Part shown: piece after piece, positions 46,499-59,092 of the stretch
Layout: each line of letters starts with the position of its first letter
How positions within the stretch are numbered: the stretch's first letter is position 1
Assembly: GCA_031472005.1 (NCBI GenBank)
Contig: PZJY01000003.1
Span: forward strand, 1,116,001-1,180,000
From: Tetracladium setigerum
Lineage: Eukaryota > Ascomycota > Leotiomycetes > Helotiales
Reading direction: 5' to 3'
Length of the DNA: 64,000 bases
Program-made: the position numbers and the translations under genes
Notes under the pieces: model-generated
Database searches by the model: none
What the model was told of the DNA's origin: nothing
Seen by the model: only the letters and a program-made list of their open reading frames with translations

Positions 46499-49007
46499 TC
46501 AACCAATCTTCTCATCTCCAATAGTCACACCCTCAAGCATACCCTCCCGATGCCAAACCGCCTTTCTAAGCGAAGGATAAACAACATGATCAGCACCCTC
46601 AATTTCATCAGCATACAGATCCGCCAGCTTCCAATTCGCCCTCAACAATCTCTCCCTCACACTTGGCGACAACCCCACGATGCGGAATTGTGTCTCCTTT
46701 CCACAATGAGTCCAGATATCTTGCTTCAACTCCATCAACGACAAGACAGCCGTGACGTCCAAGAATGATACGGCAGTAAAATCCCACACCACCACTGCCA
46801 ATGGCGACTCCTTGATCATGACATTACCCTGCTTGCGAAGCTTCTCAATGCGTCTCTCGGCCGCCACGCTCCAGGAACGTTCGCGGCGGTTGAAATCTGC
46901 AGTGGAGATTTTGTCATACACGAGTTTGATGGCGGCTGTGGAAGCTTTCTTGCCGCGGTTAGCGTTGGGGAAGAAGATGGAGTCGCTGAAGTGGATGATG
47001 ACGGTATCGTCTGGGATGAGCAGAGGGGCGTTTTCGTTGTGGTTGGCGTCATCGGATGGGCTGTAACTGGGTGGTGTGACGGATGTGCGAGTGATTCGGG
47101 TTTCGGAGCCTTCAATGTTGGAGCGCGATTGAACGGTTGGTTTGACGAAGGCGCTGCGGAGGAGGGTCCAGATGACACCTATGGTTGAAGTTCAGGTGTT
47201 AGTATGGTGGTGGGTTTTCATGAGTTTTGCTTAGCGAGGAGGGGCTGTAAACAAATGTTAGAGTGAGGGTGGGTTTACGTACTCCATGCGGCACCACATC
47301 CGATGCCAATCTCGGCGGAGACAAAGATGGTTACCCAGAAGCAGGCCATGGATGCAACGAAGTCGGCGAAAGAAATTCTCCAGAAGCGGTAGAAGAGTGA
47401 CACTGGACCGAAGAGGTGAACAACAGCCATGATCTATTGATGTGACGTCAACACGATGTCGTAAGAATCTAGGAAGTGAAGATCAACTTACAATGATGGC
47501 AGATAGTGTCGCCTTTGGAAGCCAGTAGAGGGCTGGGGAGAAGACATAAATTGTCAAGAGGATGAAGGCAGCAGTGACGAGCCCGTTGAGTGGACTTCTC
47601 ACACCACATTCGCTATTGACGGCAGTTCGAGACTAGAGAAACCAAAACCGTTAGCTTTTGCTTGAAGTAGAGGTTAGAAGACCAAGAGGGAGCATAAGCA
47701 CGTACCATTGCACCACCAACAGGCTAGAGAAAACCAGAAACGTTAGCTTCTGCTTGAAGTAGAGGTTAGAAAACCAGGAGGGAGCACAAGAGCACGTACC
47801 ATTGCACCAAAGAAGCTGTTCACAAGATTGGTAACGCCAAGGTAGTTCAGTTCCTGACTCTCGTCGATCTCATAGCTATTCTTTCGTCCAAAGGCCTTTC
47901 CAACAGCAAGATGCTCAAGTGTGCAAGCTACAAGCGGTGCAATTGCTCGACTCACAAGCTTCGAGATCAAGCCGGAGTCATGTGCCTTTGGAGCAATAAT
48001 ACCATGAGTATCAACCTTGCTAATGGCCCAAAGCAGATTCTTCCCACGGTCCTTGTTGGCGAGGTAGCTGATAAGGGTGAAAATGACCAGAGCGATCACG
48101 GCTCGACTACTCGACAAGTATTTGATGAGGAAGTGTTTCTTTCCCCACTTCTTTCCGACCTTTTCGAGTGCAACGAGGACGACGATGGTGCCAATTCCAA
48201 TGCCGCAGGTAGGGCCGTCCCATTCGGGAAGTCGTTTCAAGATATCGCCAAGCTGGTTGAAGACGCCGGTGGGGACGTTGGATAGACCGACCAGAGCACC
48301 GACTTGGCCCATTCCGATGATCAAGGCAGTTGCAGAGATGAAGCCTGTGAGGACCGGGACAGAAACATAATCAAGCAGGAAACCGAGGCCAAGGACTCCC
48401 ATTGCAAGAGAGTAGATGCCGACCATGAAAGCAACGGCCTGATGATCGAGAGAAGTCAGCATCGCTCTCATTTTGAAGGGAAACAGCTGGTGGTCTTTGA
48501 CTTACGTTTGCAATTTGAGCAGGGTCGTACTCTTCGGAGAGACCTTCGATGATCTCAGCTGTCAGGAGACCCAAGATGGATGTCGGACCTGTCGAAAGAT
48601 CTACAAGAGAAGTCAGACAACTCAAACACTTGCAAGTTTCGATTCAAGAAAGATCTTGAGGTGGTACCTTTGGAAGTCCCCATGAAGACACAGACAGCAG
48701 CTGGAATCCAGGACGAGTACAATCCATTCTCGATGGGAATGGTTGCAATCTTTGCATATGCCAGTCCCTGAGGGATGAGCATGACGCCGATTGTGAGGCC
48801 AGAGATGCAGTCCGTAAGGAGCCAGGAAGGGTCGTAGCGAGGGAGCCATTGTACAATTGGGACCTTTTGGACGAGGTATTCGGCCGTTGCTGCTGGGAGC
48901 TTTGGGGTTCCTTCGACCAAGATCTTCTTGACCCTGTTTGTTGTGGTGTCTGTGTTGACAACCTCCTTGAAGGTTTCAACCTTTTCACCAATGGAGAATT
49001 TGGCCAT
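46499..49007 (-). CDS. SulP-family sulfate permease with STAS domain
   Basis: Seven exons (49007-48668, 48600-48506, 48438-47800, 47723-47706, 47632-47492, 47433-47283, 47178-46499) give 687 residues. It is a plasma-membrane sulfate (or other anion) symporter. The SulP core starts with VQWLPRYDPSWLLTDCISGL, then TIGVMLIPQGLAYAKIA, SSWIPAAVCVFMGTSKDLST, GPTSILGLLTAEI, and FMVGIYSLAMGVLGLGFL. After the helices, SRTAVNSECGVRSPLNGL leads into the last helices. The C-terminal STAS domain shows VVVWDFTAVSFLDVTAVLSL. The 18-nt exon 4 (PVGGAM) lies between two nearly identical introns. A set of sulfate-sensing genes is not seen nearby. Confidence 0.95.
47633..47809 (-). repeat. Tandem duplication of an intron flanking an 18-nt exon in the sulfate permease gene
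   Basis: Two direct repeats, 47633-47716 and 47724-47809. Each contains one intron (73 nt at 47705-47633 and 76 nt at 47799-47724) plus the preceding GGTGCAATG of coding sequence. By eye the introns differ at about eight positions, including small gaps, and share donor GTACGTGC, TTCTAACC, AAGCTAACG and acceptor CTCTAG. Confidence 0.92.
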
Positions 49008-50222
49008 GTTGCATATACTGAGATGTGGCTGGTCGTTAGGTTGGAGTCAAACTCAGAGAAAAGTATGTAGATTCGATTCTGAAGGTCGAATTGGTACTGA
49101 ATGCTAAGAAAGATGGACAAGAATGAAGTGTTTGCCCTTATCAGTGAGGGCTTGCCGACATAAACATACCAAAATCACCACTCCCCGGCGCCTTATACGA
49201 CTCAGTAGTGTTAGCGAGATCAAACGAGGCTTCATACCTCAAGCGTCGAAATCGTCTCCCCCCTTCCCTGTGCCGCTGGGTACCCCCTTCGGTGGATTCT
49301 CGTTCTATCTCGCTCAATCTCGGTGTTGGACGATCTTGCCCTCCAACATCTCTGCTCATAAAGATGCAACCATTACCATACATCCCCAGAAAGGTTGAAG
49401 CCTGTACGGTACAGCTGTATGTACGTGTGGGGGGCCGGGCAAGTTTGACGAGACCAAGATACAGCTCAGTATATCTTCCTCATTGGCGCAAATAAACTCG
49501 AGCCAGTAGGATAAGTTTGGGCTTACGTTGGCTATAACCGTTTGAGCATTCGAGGTCACATCGGCAGTCGATGGCGTGGAGAAATGGAATGCCGGATCTC
49601 TCATTCGTTTACTTTATTTGGTCTGGATGGTTATCACGTCCACCTGAGTCGCTTGTCGTTGGATAGCGGTGCAACCTTACAAGGTTCCCCGCAACTTCCA
49701 CTGCCTTATACTTAGTGTGTCCCAGAATGGCAGCTAAGACAATATGGTCACGGTACTTTACTCAAAATCCGAGTCAAGGTTCCAAGGTTGCTGCACGTCA
49801 AGAATAGCTTGAGTGTATTGCTGAAGTGGGTACGAGTGATTTGTTGCCGATTGATAGTCTTTAGAGGCAAGCCGGGACACATGGGAGCAGCCTAGAATGA
49901 TCAGATCACTTGTCGATATAGCATGAAGTTTAAGAGAACGTGCTCAGTGAAATTACGCAATGTAGTATTTGAGTAGTTAGGTGAAGAAACAACTGTTTTA
50001 TTTTGTTTACAGACTGATACAAGTAAACAATTAAGCGACCATACAAAAAAAGCTTGTGAGTCTTGTCCCGCAAAACAACGATGTGCTATCCATGTTTCAA
50101 CATCTCCACCACTCAATAGAGTAGAAAACAAACAATCAGGTCCTCGTCATCTGCTGCGCCTGCAATCCCATCTCAACAGAGCTCATCGGCAGTGTCTTCG
50201 CTGTCATCCCGGCATGTCAAAA
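49008..50222. other. Intergenic, no gene seen
   Basis: Promoter of the sulfate permease and 3' flank of the oxalate decarboxylase. No coding signal seen. Confidence 0.5.
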
Positions 50223-51811
50223 TTATCGGAGCTCATCACTGCCGGTTTCATCCTTATCAAGAATATCATCGTCAGGCAACGTAACCTCATCCTTCTGAGC
50301 ACTCTTGACTTTCTCCCAAAACAACTCCCCGTTCTTCGGATCGTCTGCAAACAAATGATCAACGACCAATTTCTTCGGCGTCTCACCCATCCATTGAAAC
50401 AACGAGAAGTCTCTGAACTCATCGGCTCGGAATACCTCCAACATCTCAATTGGCTCATCACCAATGTTCTCGACAAAATGTCCCATGTTCCTTGGTACAA
50501 TACCAACATCTCCTGGAACATAGTCGAAGGTTCGGGCCGTTCCTTCTGATGCGAAGATAGTGATTCGGGCTCTACCCTTCAGGAAGAAACTCCACTCATC
50601 TGCATTGGGGTGCCAGTGCATCTCTCTAATGGCTCCTGGCTCGATGATAACATGGGCTGCAGCGATGGTCTTGGAGATAGGGAAGTTCTTGGAGTCGGCA
50701 ATTCGGACCTGTCCTCCACTTGTCAATTTTGGCTTTTGGTCCAAGAATTTGTGTGTGAACTGTTGTTTGGATTTCTTGATGTTCTTGCCGGATGGCTTCT
50801 CATCTTCGATGGAACCTGGAATGGATCCTTGGAAAATGTACTTTTCGTTTTGGGGCAGGTGGGCGAAGACTTCGGGTGCTAGATTGAAGTTCTTTGCAAT
50901 GACGGACTTGGGTGTATGTGCTGACACATTGTTAGTATGGCAGAGAGGATGGGAGAGTTCCAAGTCATACCAAGCCAATCGGTCAAGATAAATGTTGACT
51001 CTTCCGAGAATCCGCCGTCATCGAAGACAAGCAAGAACTCGGTTCCATTCTCGCCTAGTCCCTGTAATGAATGAGGAACTCCACTTGGGAAATACCAGAG
51101 ATCGCCCTTCTTCAGGTCGTCATAAAAGCTTGCACCCTCGTAGTCAATTGCCGTTACCCGGACCTCGCCATCCAAAACGTAAGCCCATTCGGCTTCCTTG
51201 TGCCAGTGAAGCTCACGGATGACTCCTTCACCAAGTCGCATGTTGACGCTCGCAAGTTCAACACTGGAACCCAATTCGCGTACGGTAGTTTGTCGAGTCC
51301 ATCCTCCTTCCTGTTCATAATGAGTATGTACGAAAAAAGTGGGACTCCGAGTATAGCCAAGCAAGCGAACTCACCTCAATTCGAATGTGAGAATCAGCAA
51401 AACTCCAACGCATATTTGCAACATTGCCATGATCGGTACTCGGTGGTCGGACGAGATCCGGGCTCTGTCGAGAGCGTTCGCCGTTCCATGGTCTAGGTGT
51501 GAAATAGTCAGCAATTACACTCAGAATTGACGTACAGTAGGGGAAACGTGAATAATCACATACCCCAAAACAGACGTGCCCAAACCGTTGCGGAAAGGTA
51601 AAGGGTCTAGTTTTCTCCCAACAGCATCAATTGCCTTGTCTAATGGGTCATTATATCCTGGGGCATAAGGGTTTTTGGCTGTCTTTCGATATTTGCCTGG
51701 AAGTGGTTTGCCGTCCAGTAGTCGTTGGCGAGGACTGTCCTGAACTGGCACAGCGAGACCAAACTCATTGAGAGTAAGACCCAAAACCAGAAGAGTGCTC
51801 CAGACCTGCAT
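50223..51811 (-). CDS. Secreted bicupin oxalate decarboxylase
   Basis: Four exons (51811-51564, 51492-51375, 51310-50971, 50920-50223) give 467 residues. A signal peptide (MQVWSTLLVLGLTLNEFGLA) is followed by a propeptide-like basic region. Cupin 1 carries GVIRELHWHKEAEWAYVLDG and GDLWYFPSGVPHSLQG; cupin 2 carries GAIREMHWHPNADEWSFFLKG and GDVGIVPRNMGHFVENIG. Each has the three His and one Glu that bind Mn. The enzyme splits oxalate to formate and CO2, outside the cell or in the wall, and can protect an oxalate-producing fungus or detoxify oxalate from plants and wood. The mobile lid region (DDGGFSEESTFILTDWL) contains a Ser-Glu-Glu-Ser stretch like that which gives decarboxylase rather than oxidase activity; that reading comes from the bacterial enzyme. 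Confidence 0.94.
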
Positions 51812-53089
51812 GTTGCCAAATCAATTGGCTCGAAGGCGACTTTCTGTTTTGGGGGAATTGAATCCGGACGGGAGATAAAGGAAGTATCTTGAGATTGTTC
51901 GTTGACCTCGCAATTGATAGGACTTTATGGAAGTTTGAGAAGAAGAAAGAAAAGTTCAGAAATGAAAAGCTTCACATGTAAATAGAGACGCTAGTCCTGT
52001 AAGGTACAGTCGTATGTTGATGGATTAGACTGCACTGACTATGACATGAACAGGGACGGTTATGTCGGAATACATGCATCACATCACACGAAAGCTTTCC
52101 CCGCACTCGTCACCGAATCTTCTCCATTGATGGCGGGAAAACCACCGAAAGTTCTCCGCAAAATGCATGAAGAGTTCGGGGACGTATCAAAGTCTGGCTT
52201 TCTGGCATTGTGTGTGAGCTGAACGAGATATCATAGGACGCAGGGCTCTTGGAGCTCTTGCAGCTGTCGTCTTGGCACCGCTATGTTGCCAACGAGAAAA
52301 CTCCCGTTGTTGGATATAGATGGTCATGTGCATTGTATCGCTAGTCTAGACCCCATTCTTCCTTTCCTGCTTTAAGCTTTGGGAAATTCAAAGATTTCCA
52401 TTTCAAGCTTTTAATACATTTGATTGACTTTGCATTGTGTATGGAGCTTCGTTTCGAAACCAGGTTCCCCGCACTTCCGGATACACTCCCCCACGAAGTC
52501 GATGCACGCTAGTCAATAGCTGCACAATAACAAAGCCTCCTATATTTACCTACCTAGATATGTTACTGTAGTACAGTCGTCGGTAGCGCCGAAAGATCGC
52601 CGTGCTTACCCCTCAAAATGAGATGCCGACTTTGCGAGAGTTCTCCATCTGCCGGTTTCCCGTTTCAGCATTCGTCATTTTTGTGGTGCCCATGGCGGTT
52701 GAGGACCGTTTTCATTTTTCCTCCTACCATAGCAGCGGTCAGGAATTCAAGTATTCGAGGACAGTGGTTGAACATCAATTCAATAATCAAGTGCCCTTCT
52801 CATCCTCTCAAACTTGAAAATTCGTTAATTGAAAGTCAAGGTCGACAGAAGGATACGAGCTTTATATACTGAATTTTCAGTATTCCAATACTTGAACTAG
52901 GTAATCAACACTTCCCATCAAATTAAGTTTCTTATCCATCCCAATCATCCCAATCCTCAAGTTTCATCTCATCTCATCTGATTTCATCCCATTTCATCCC
53001 ATTTCACCTCAATTCATCGCATTCCATCGACTAATTAACCAAAGAATCCAGACAGTCTTCCTCAAGATTTACATAACTCAACATCCACG
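51812..53089. promoter_or_regulatory. Divergent region between oxalate decarboxylase and DUF1275 gene
   Basis: 1.3 kb. CATCTCATC-like repeats near 52965-53030 form the leader of the DUF1275 gene; a TACCTACCTAG element lies at 52547-52557. No gene seen. Confidence 0.4.
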
Positions 53090-54153
53090 ATGAAACCTTC
53101 AAAGACCTACGGCACCGTTGCCGACAACAATGGAACAAATGACAATAACCAAGCCCAGCACTCCTCGCAGGTCGACGAAGAGCAACAACCGCTCATCGGT
53201 AACGGTCACCTCTCTCCAAAGCCTAGCTTGAAGGCGAGATTGAATGAAAATATCAACCGTGAGAGAGCGGACTGGGTCCTGCTCTCATGTTATATCATCA
53301 CGGGATTACTTGATAGTGCATCCATTTCCACTTGGTATGTTTGTTGATCGAATGCAATCTTTCAATCTTCAGATGCAGTACTAATTGATTGATCCTGTGA
53401 ATAGGGGAAGTTTCGTTTCCATGCAAACCGGTAAATAACCGCCCCATCTCACCTCCCCTCAATCACACAATTCATAATTCCCCTAAGCCCCAATACAAAA
53501 CCCGCAAAAGTAACACTCCCTCAGGAAACACTGTCTATATCGGTCTCGGTCTCGCTTCCCCTACCACATCAACACGTTGGATCAAATCCCTCACCTCACT
53601 CGCCTCCTTCTGCATCGGTTCCTTCCTCTTCGCCCGCTTCCACCGACACCTCGCTCCTTCCCCCAGCAAACGTTGGATTCTCATTCTCTCTTTCCTCATC
53701 CAGACTGTACTTATTCTAATCTCGGCATCAATTCTCACATTCATTCCTTCCCCCTCGGAAAACCCCTCTCCAACCACAAATGCAATCACAGCAGCAACAG
53801 CTCCCTCAACATCTCTCCACTGGACAGTCCTCTTACCCATCCTCCTGATCGCTTTGCAATCATCCGGTCAAGCCGTTACCAGTCGCGCACTTAAATACCC
53901 TGCTCTTACATCCGTTGTTCTCACAAGTCTATACTGTGATCTCTTTTCCGATGCTGCGCTGTTTAGTTTTGGGAATGTAGAGAGGAACCGACGGGTTGCG
54001 GCGCCGGTGCTTTTGTTGATTGGAGCTATTCTTGGTGGGTTGGGCGCGGGGTGGGAGGGGTTTGGGACGGCGGGTGTGCTTTGGGTGGCAGCGGGGTTGA
54101 AGATGGGTGTTGTGCTTGCTTGGGTATTATGGAGAGGGGAGGATGATGTATAG
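53090..54153 (+). CDS. DUF1275 (YoaK-like) membrane protein
   Basis: Three exons (53090-53334, 53405-53430 of 26 nt, 53525-54153) give 299 residues. A hydrophilic N-terminus of about 60 residues is followed by WVLLSCYIITGLLDSASI and GSFVSMQTGNTVYIGLG, the signature of DUF1275 (D-A-x-S ... MQTGN), here carried across the tiny second exon. Five or six more helices follow (SFLFARFHRHL, WILILSFLIQTVLILISA, VLLPILLIALQSSGQAV). The conserved ALKYPALTSVVLTS and LYCDLFSD match the C-terminal half of the family. The function is unknown; bacterial members have been suggested to be transporters. Confidence 0.88.
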
Positions 54154-54683
54154 ATGGATGAGTGACTGGGGAAGAAGCGATTGGGTTCCGGCTCGGAAAA
54201 TAGGTATACTCGATTATAAAACCAAAGAGTATATTCACAGAAGCAGAGGAAAATGGATGGGAGGCAACTTCTTTTCCTTTTTTTTTTGCTTCATTTGAAA
54301 AGGGACGTCTCAGAAATTACAAATCTTCTGTAACAGTTAATAACTTCATATCTATACCAAAATACTGTATAGAAGCATTCCCTCGAAGACCTAACAGTAC
54401 AGACAACTTCCTTTGAAGTGAAGCCTTTTGTTTACTTACTGTTGGCATTATGATTAGCGAGGAATGACCAGACTACCCACTTGCTTCTCTCAGTCTCCAC
54501 TTACCTACCTAGGTGGGTTCAATTAAATGTTTATGTAATGCTATTGTAGCTCCATACAAATCAATCAATTCTCGATAACGAGTAGCTTGGTGCTTGACAG
54601 GCCAAATTGACAAGAGATTCATAGACTTCATTAATCATAAATACTAACATAACCTCACAAGCCCACAAACATTTCAAACCATC
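54154..54683. other. Convergent intergenic region
   Basis: 3' flanks of two convergent genes, with an ACCTACCTAGGTGGG element at 54503-54516. No gene seen. Confidence 0.5.
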
Positions 54684-56828
54684 CTAATCATCCCCCTCAT
54701 TAATCCTACTCCCGCCACCCTTCATCCACAAAGTACTTGGCTTTGAGGCCGCGACTGGACTCGCCTCCTTCGCACTATGCGACTGCGATATCCTTCGCTT
54801 CGGCTTCTCCAACGCATTCATTTCCTCCTTCAAGATCCTCTTCTTTTCCTCCCGTGCCTTTTCGTCCTCCTTCTCCTTTCTCTCTTCCTCCTCTTCTCCC
54901 CTCGCAAAACCAACTCCGACCATTTCCCAAGTCCATCACCAGCATAAATACAAGTCTCCTGAGCATGTTCTTCCGGCTCTGATTCGACGACAAAAGCGCC
55001 CGGTGGTGCCATCGGACGACTCTCAACCCTTCGAGTAAAAGAATGCGCGATGACCCTTGGAAACAAGACAATAATATCGTTTTCAGATGGAGTCATATCT
55101 TCACTCCAGCCCTTAAGGCCAGTTGGATCAAGCGTCGAGGAAACGATGATTTGACGCTCATCAGTCTGAGCACCATTCCAGACTTCGATGGCGGAACCAG
55201 CAAGGTCGAGAAGGCTATTTCGAAAATTAGGATGAAGTGACGGTTTGATCATGAGTGAAAGGACGGCTGATACTTTGTCTGCAAATTGCTCAGCGCGACT
55301 TTTACTCATCAATGTTGGCTGTTGAGTGGTCGATGATGATGGATGGTGGAGTTGAAGACCGCGCATAGCAAGGGCAGTACTGAGTCTCGCGGCGCGAAGC
55401 CCGCCACCTTTTCCGTGGAATTTAGCTAGCCCTTCGGATATTTGATTGAATAGATCGATGTATTGTGGGCTTTGGAGAGGGGTGTCAGAGGCAAAAGGTT
55501 GCCAGATTATACTTTGAAGGTGGGCTGACATGACCCTTTGTGCGTGGACAATGCGAAGCTCCGAGGAGACTTCGCTGGTTGAGATTGGTACGAAGGCGAA
55601 TGCTTTATCTATTTGTTCAATCTTGTCATGCGTTGCGTTGAGATCCTAGTATCACTTTTGGTTAGTCTACAGTAACAAGCATGGCCAATTATGTTGTGAG
55701 GGAATGAGTGAAGACGTACACCGATATTCAGTTCTCTGAAATACTTTGTGGATATGCGCTTGATCTCGTCATAAATTTCCATGAATTTTCTCTTGCTACA
55801 ATTAAATTGTTAGTATAAACTTGACACAGGCAGGTTTGGAACCAAGATACTCACTAGTACTCGTTCGTCTCCGTACCCAACCCAAACTCATTCTCCGCCC
55901 CTTTCAACTGCTTCTTCAGCTTCTCGGAATCCTTCTCATAGAGCATTTTCAAGGCTACGGTATCCTTCAAATTACCCTCCACTTGTCTCAATTTACCTTT
56001 CTGCTCCTCAAGTCCTTTCGTCAACTTGGTATTCTCAGTTTCCAATGCCGCTATTCTCATCTTATCATCATCCTGGCTTTTCTTCACCCTCTTCTCCAGT
56101 TCTTTCACACGCTTTGTGTAATTCTCATTTGACTCTGCCTCGAGAGTCCTCCGTTGTTCTTCCAATTTAACCTTCTGCTCCGCCTCCATCGCCTTGACCC
56201 TCCTCGCAACCTTCTCCTTCTCCTCCCGAGTTTCCTCTCTGTACTTCGCCGCTTCTTCCTTCGCTCTATCAAGCGCCTTCCTCTCCTCGGCAATAGCAGT
56301 CTTTTCAATCGCCAAATCAGCCTCTTTTTTGCTCTCCTCATTCTGCCAGGATTTGATCATGGTTCGATACGCCTTACATTGTTTTGTCATCTCCCTAAGT
56401 CTCTGATGCGTCTCAACAGCATCTTGAATTTGATGCTGCTGCTTCGTGAAGAATGTGTGCACATTTTTCATCGCTTTCTGTCCAGCGATTAGTTGTGTTT
56501 TGAATTCATCGACGGCTTGGTGGTATGGGCCGAAATCTGCTTCAGCTGGTCGTACAGGCAAGTCAAGCGTCGTTCCTGAATCTGCAGCAGTGCTCCTGTT
56601 ATTGTTATTGCTGTTGTCATCCTCCTGGAGAACACTTTTCTGGTTGCTCTTTGATGATTCACCGCGAGTGTGTGCGTTTCCATATCCATTTCCATTCCCA
56701 TTCCCGTTGTTGTACTGTGAAGCTGTTGCTTCACCACCACCACTACTACTATAACCTCCTTCCTCCCCCAAATCATCCTCCCAATCAGGATACCCGTTCT
56801 GCCTATTCTTCCTACTATTCTTCCCCAT
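54684..56828 (-). CDS. Coiled-coil protein of unknown function, C-terminus in two frames
   Basis: Exon 1 (56828-55855) encodes MGKNSRKNRQNGYPDWEDDL, a Gly/Asn/Ser-rich region with GNGNGNGYGN, then about 200 residues of charged coiled coil (about residues 130-315; many EEERK heptads). Exon 2 (55795-55720) and exon 3 (from 55645) continue EIYDEIKRISTKYFRELNIG, DLNATHDKIEQIDKAFAFVP and HLQSIIWQPFASDT. The first frame ends at 54830 with a basic tail, RKRERRRRTKRHGRKRRGS. The other frame from about 54923 gives a well-composed acidic coil (EEEEERKEKEDEKAREEKKR) ending SRINEGDD at 54684, so one base is probably missing around 54920-54955. I do not recognise the family; a role in cytoskeletal, vesicle or DNA-repair complexes would be guesswork. 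Confidence 0.7.
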
Positions 56829-59092
56829 GCTTTCGATTTCTCGCTGCTGCTGTAGTCTCAGAAGTCAATCAGTTACCGGTTTTTCTCTAATATAAAGTCA
56901 CAAAACCCCCCATTCTACATTCCGGTGTTTCATTCCTTTCAAACGATAAAGCCCGGGAAAAGGAAATAGCGAAGGATAGGAATTTTTCTTTGAAACGTAC
57001 CACCGGTATTGATCTAAGCGAGCTTTGCCGGTCAAAGGACCGCCTGATATAACGTTTGATGGAATCCAAGTTCGCCGCGAGAGGAGTGACTTCTCGACTA
57101 CTTCGAACACTTGAGAACTTGCGATTGGGAAAGTTATCGCGACGCATGAACCAATGCCTTCAAAACTGTCTTCTTGTCTATAATTCTTTCCTTGTTTTAT
57201 TCATAGGAAGTAAACGAGTTTGATGTGCCAATTGTCAGAGGTACACGAAGAAGGGAAGGGGAAGACAGCACAGGACAATGAGGATGAAAAAGCTCACTCA
57301 CATCCTGAACCTTCAAGAACAATGGGCATTCTTATATTGTAATTCTCATCCATCAATCCCCCTCTTCCTCCTCCCAAGAAAAACCAACATCATCTACACA
57401 CATACTCATACTTGAAATGGCTGCCAGCTGATCGCGCCCCGGCATGAGGCCTCCCGCAGTAGCCGTAGTAAGAGTCTCAAAAAACCTATCAACAACCCTT
57501 ATCTCCAAAACCAACATCTTTCACCCACATCCTCCCCACACATCTTTCACACTCGGTGTACCTTTGTCTCTGGAAGAAACACAAACAATGTGGTTACACA
57601 CATTGTCTTTGTTCAGAACGGTCAACCCACACGCTTACACACGTACCAATACACACATACACGATTCTGCGGCCATCCACATGGGGAAGAATTCGCCAAT
57701 CGTGAAAATAGTATTGTGACTTTGTGAGGGTTCCTTTTGATCTAGGCCACACACCGCACACCATACCATCCGCCAATTCTGCAGTAATCTGATAAATATC
57801 GCCCAATCATGAGTATTATGCAATGCAGTCTGCCGATTTTGAATCGTCTGGCAGAGGCTGCATTTGTACGACCCAATCAAATTCTGATGGAGAATCCAAC
57901 ACTTGATGCATATTGTTTTCTCGAATTTTCTCTCTCACTCTCTCTTGGGGCTCTCTTGTTTTCTCTTTTTCTTCTCCCTTCCACAGAATCCCCCATCTCT
58001 GACCCCCCAAAAAGTACGAACAAACGGATAAAGGAAGGGAAGGAAAGATTTAAATTTACATAGACTGCTCCTTCCTCCTCTTCCTTGTCTGCTTTGAAAA
58101 GAAAAACACATAAACGAGACAAGTACGCCTCACAAATTCAAAGCCAATAACACGCTCGTTTGCTCTCTACAAGTTCTACACCAAAGCGTTGTTTACATAT
58201 TTTTCTCGCTTGGCTGCATCTATATCTAGAGCATCTCCCTACATAGCATTCTATCTACATCGCAGTCTACCTAACTAACTACAGCAACGACCAACCGATC
58301 CAATGACCAAAAACTCGAATAAAGCTCGAATGAAAGAACTCGAATGAAAAAAAAACCCGAATGACATCTCGAACAAAGCTCTCCGATGAAGTGGGTAGCC
58401 AGCATAAGCACTGGCTTTTCCTCTCGACTTTTGCCATTTGCTAACCTTGGCTTTCCTTTGTCCTTTCCCTCCCCTTTCGCAAGAACCCCCCGCGTACTGT
58501 ATGCAAAAGAGAACGGGGAAAGAAGAGAGAGCGAAAGATAAATAACTAATCGTCAGCCTTGTTTAAAACCTTTTCAGGCTTCCTGCTTCCTGCTTTCTGC
58601 TTCCCTTTGGAGAAATTGGAAACAGACGCAGGTAGTAGCTACCTACTTCGGTACTTTATGCGAAGCTGGGCGATTATATAGATATAAATGGATTTTCTAA
58701 TATTTAGTTTTCATAAGTCTTTTCGTCTTTTCTTCTCCTTCTTTACCTTCTTTATATCTTCTATGAATAACCACATAAAGTGACATAACGTAAAACAAAA
58801 AACAAGCCGCCCAGGAAAACGTTTAATGATGGATTGAAGAAAGGGGGATATAATCCTTCCAACCTCACTCACCCAAAAGAATATACCAAAAAATAGGAAT
58901 AAAAGACCCATCGTTTCTCATGATTATACAAATCCATAGGAAGGATGCTATGTGTAAAAAAAAGAAATTTTGTTTATATACCACTATTATGTACAAATTC
59001 AAGGCTTCTTATTTATGCCTGGGGGCTACCTAGCCCATTAGCCAAACCGATTTTATAGGTTTTCTAGGTTTACCTTGTCCTTGACGACGACC
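56829..59092. other. Gene-poor stretch
   Basis: 2.3 kb between the coiled-coil gene and the 3' end of the ABC transporter. Several short ORFs, none with recognisable content. A GCTACCTACTTCGG element lies at about 58638-58651. Confidence 0.5.

Noticed and set aside
54684..54923. 79-codon minus-strand ORF as a separate gene
   Set aside because: Better explained as the true C-terminus of the coiled-coil protein after a one-base shift.
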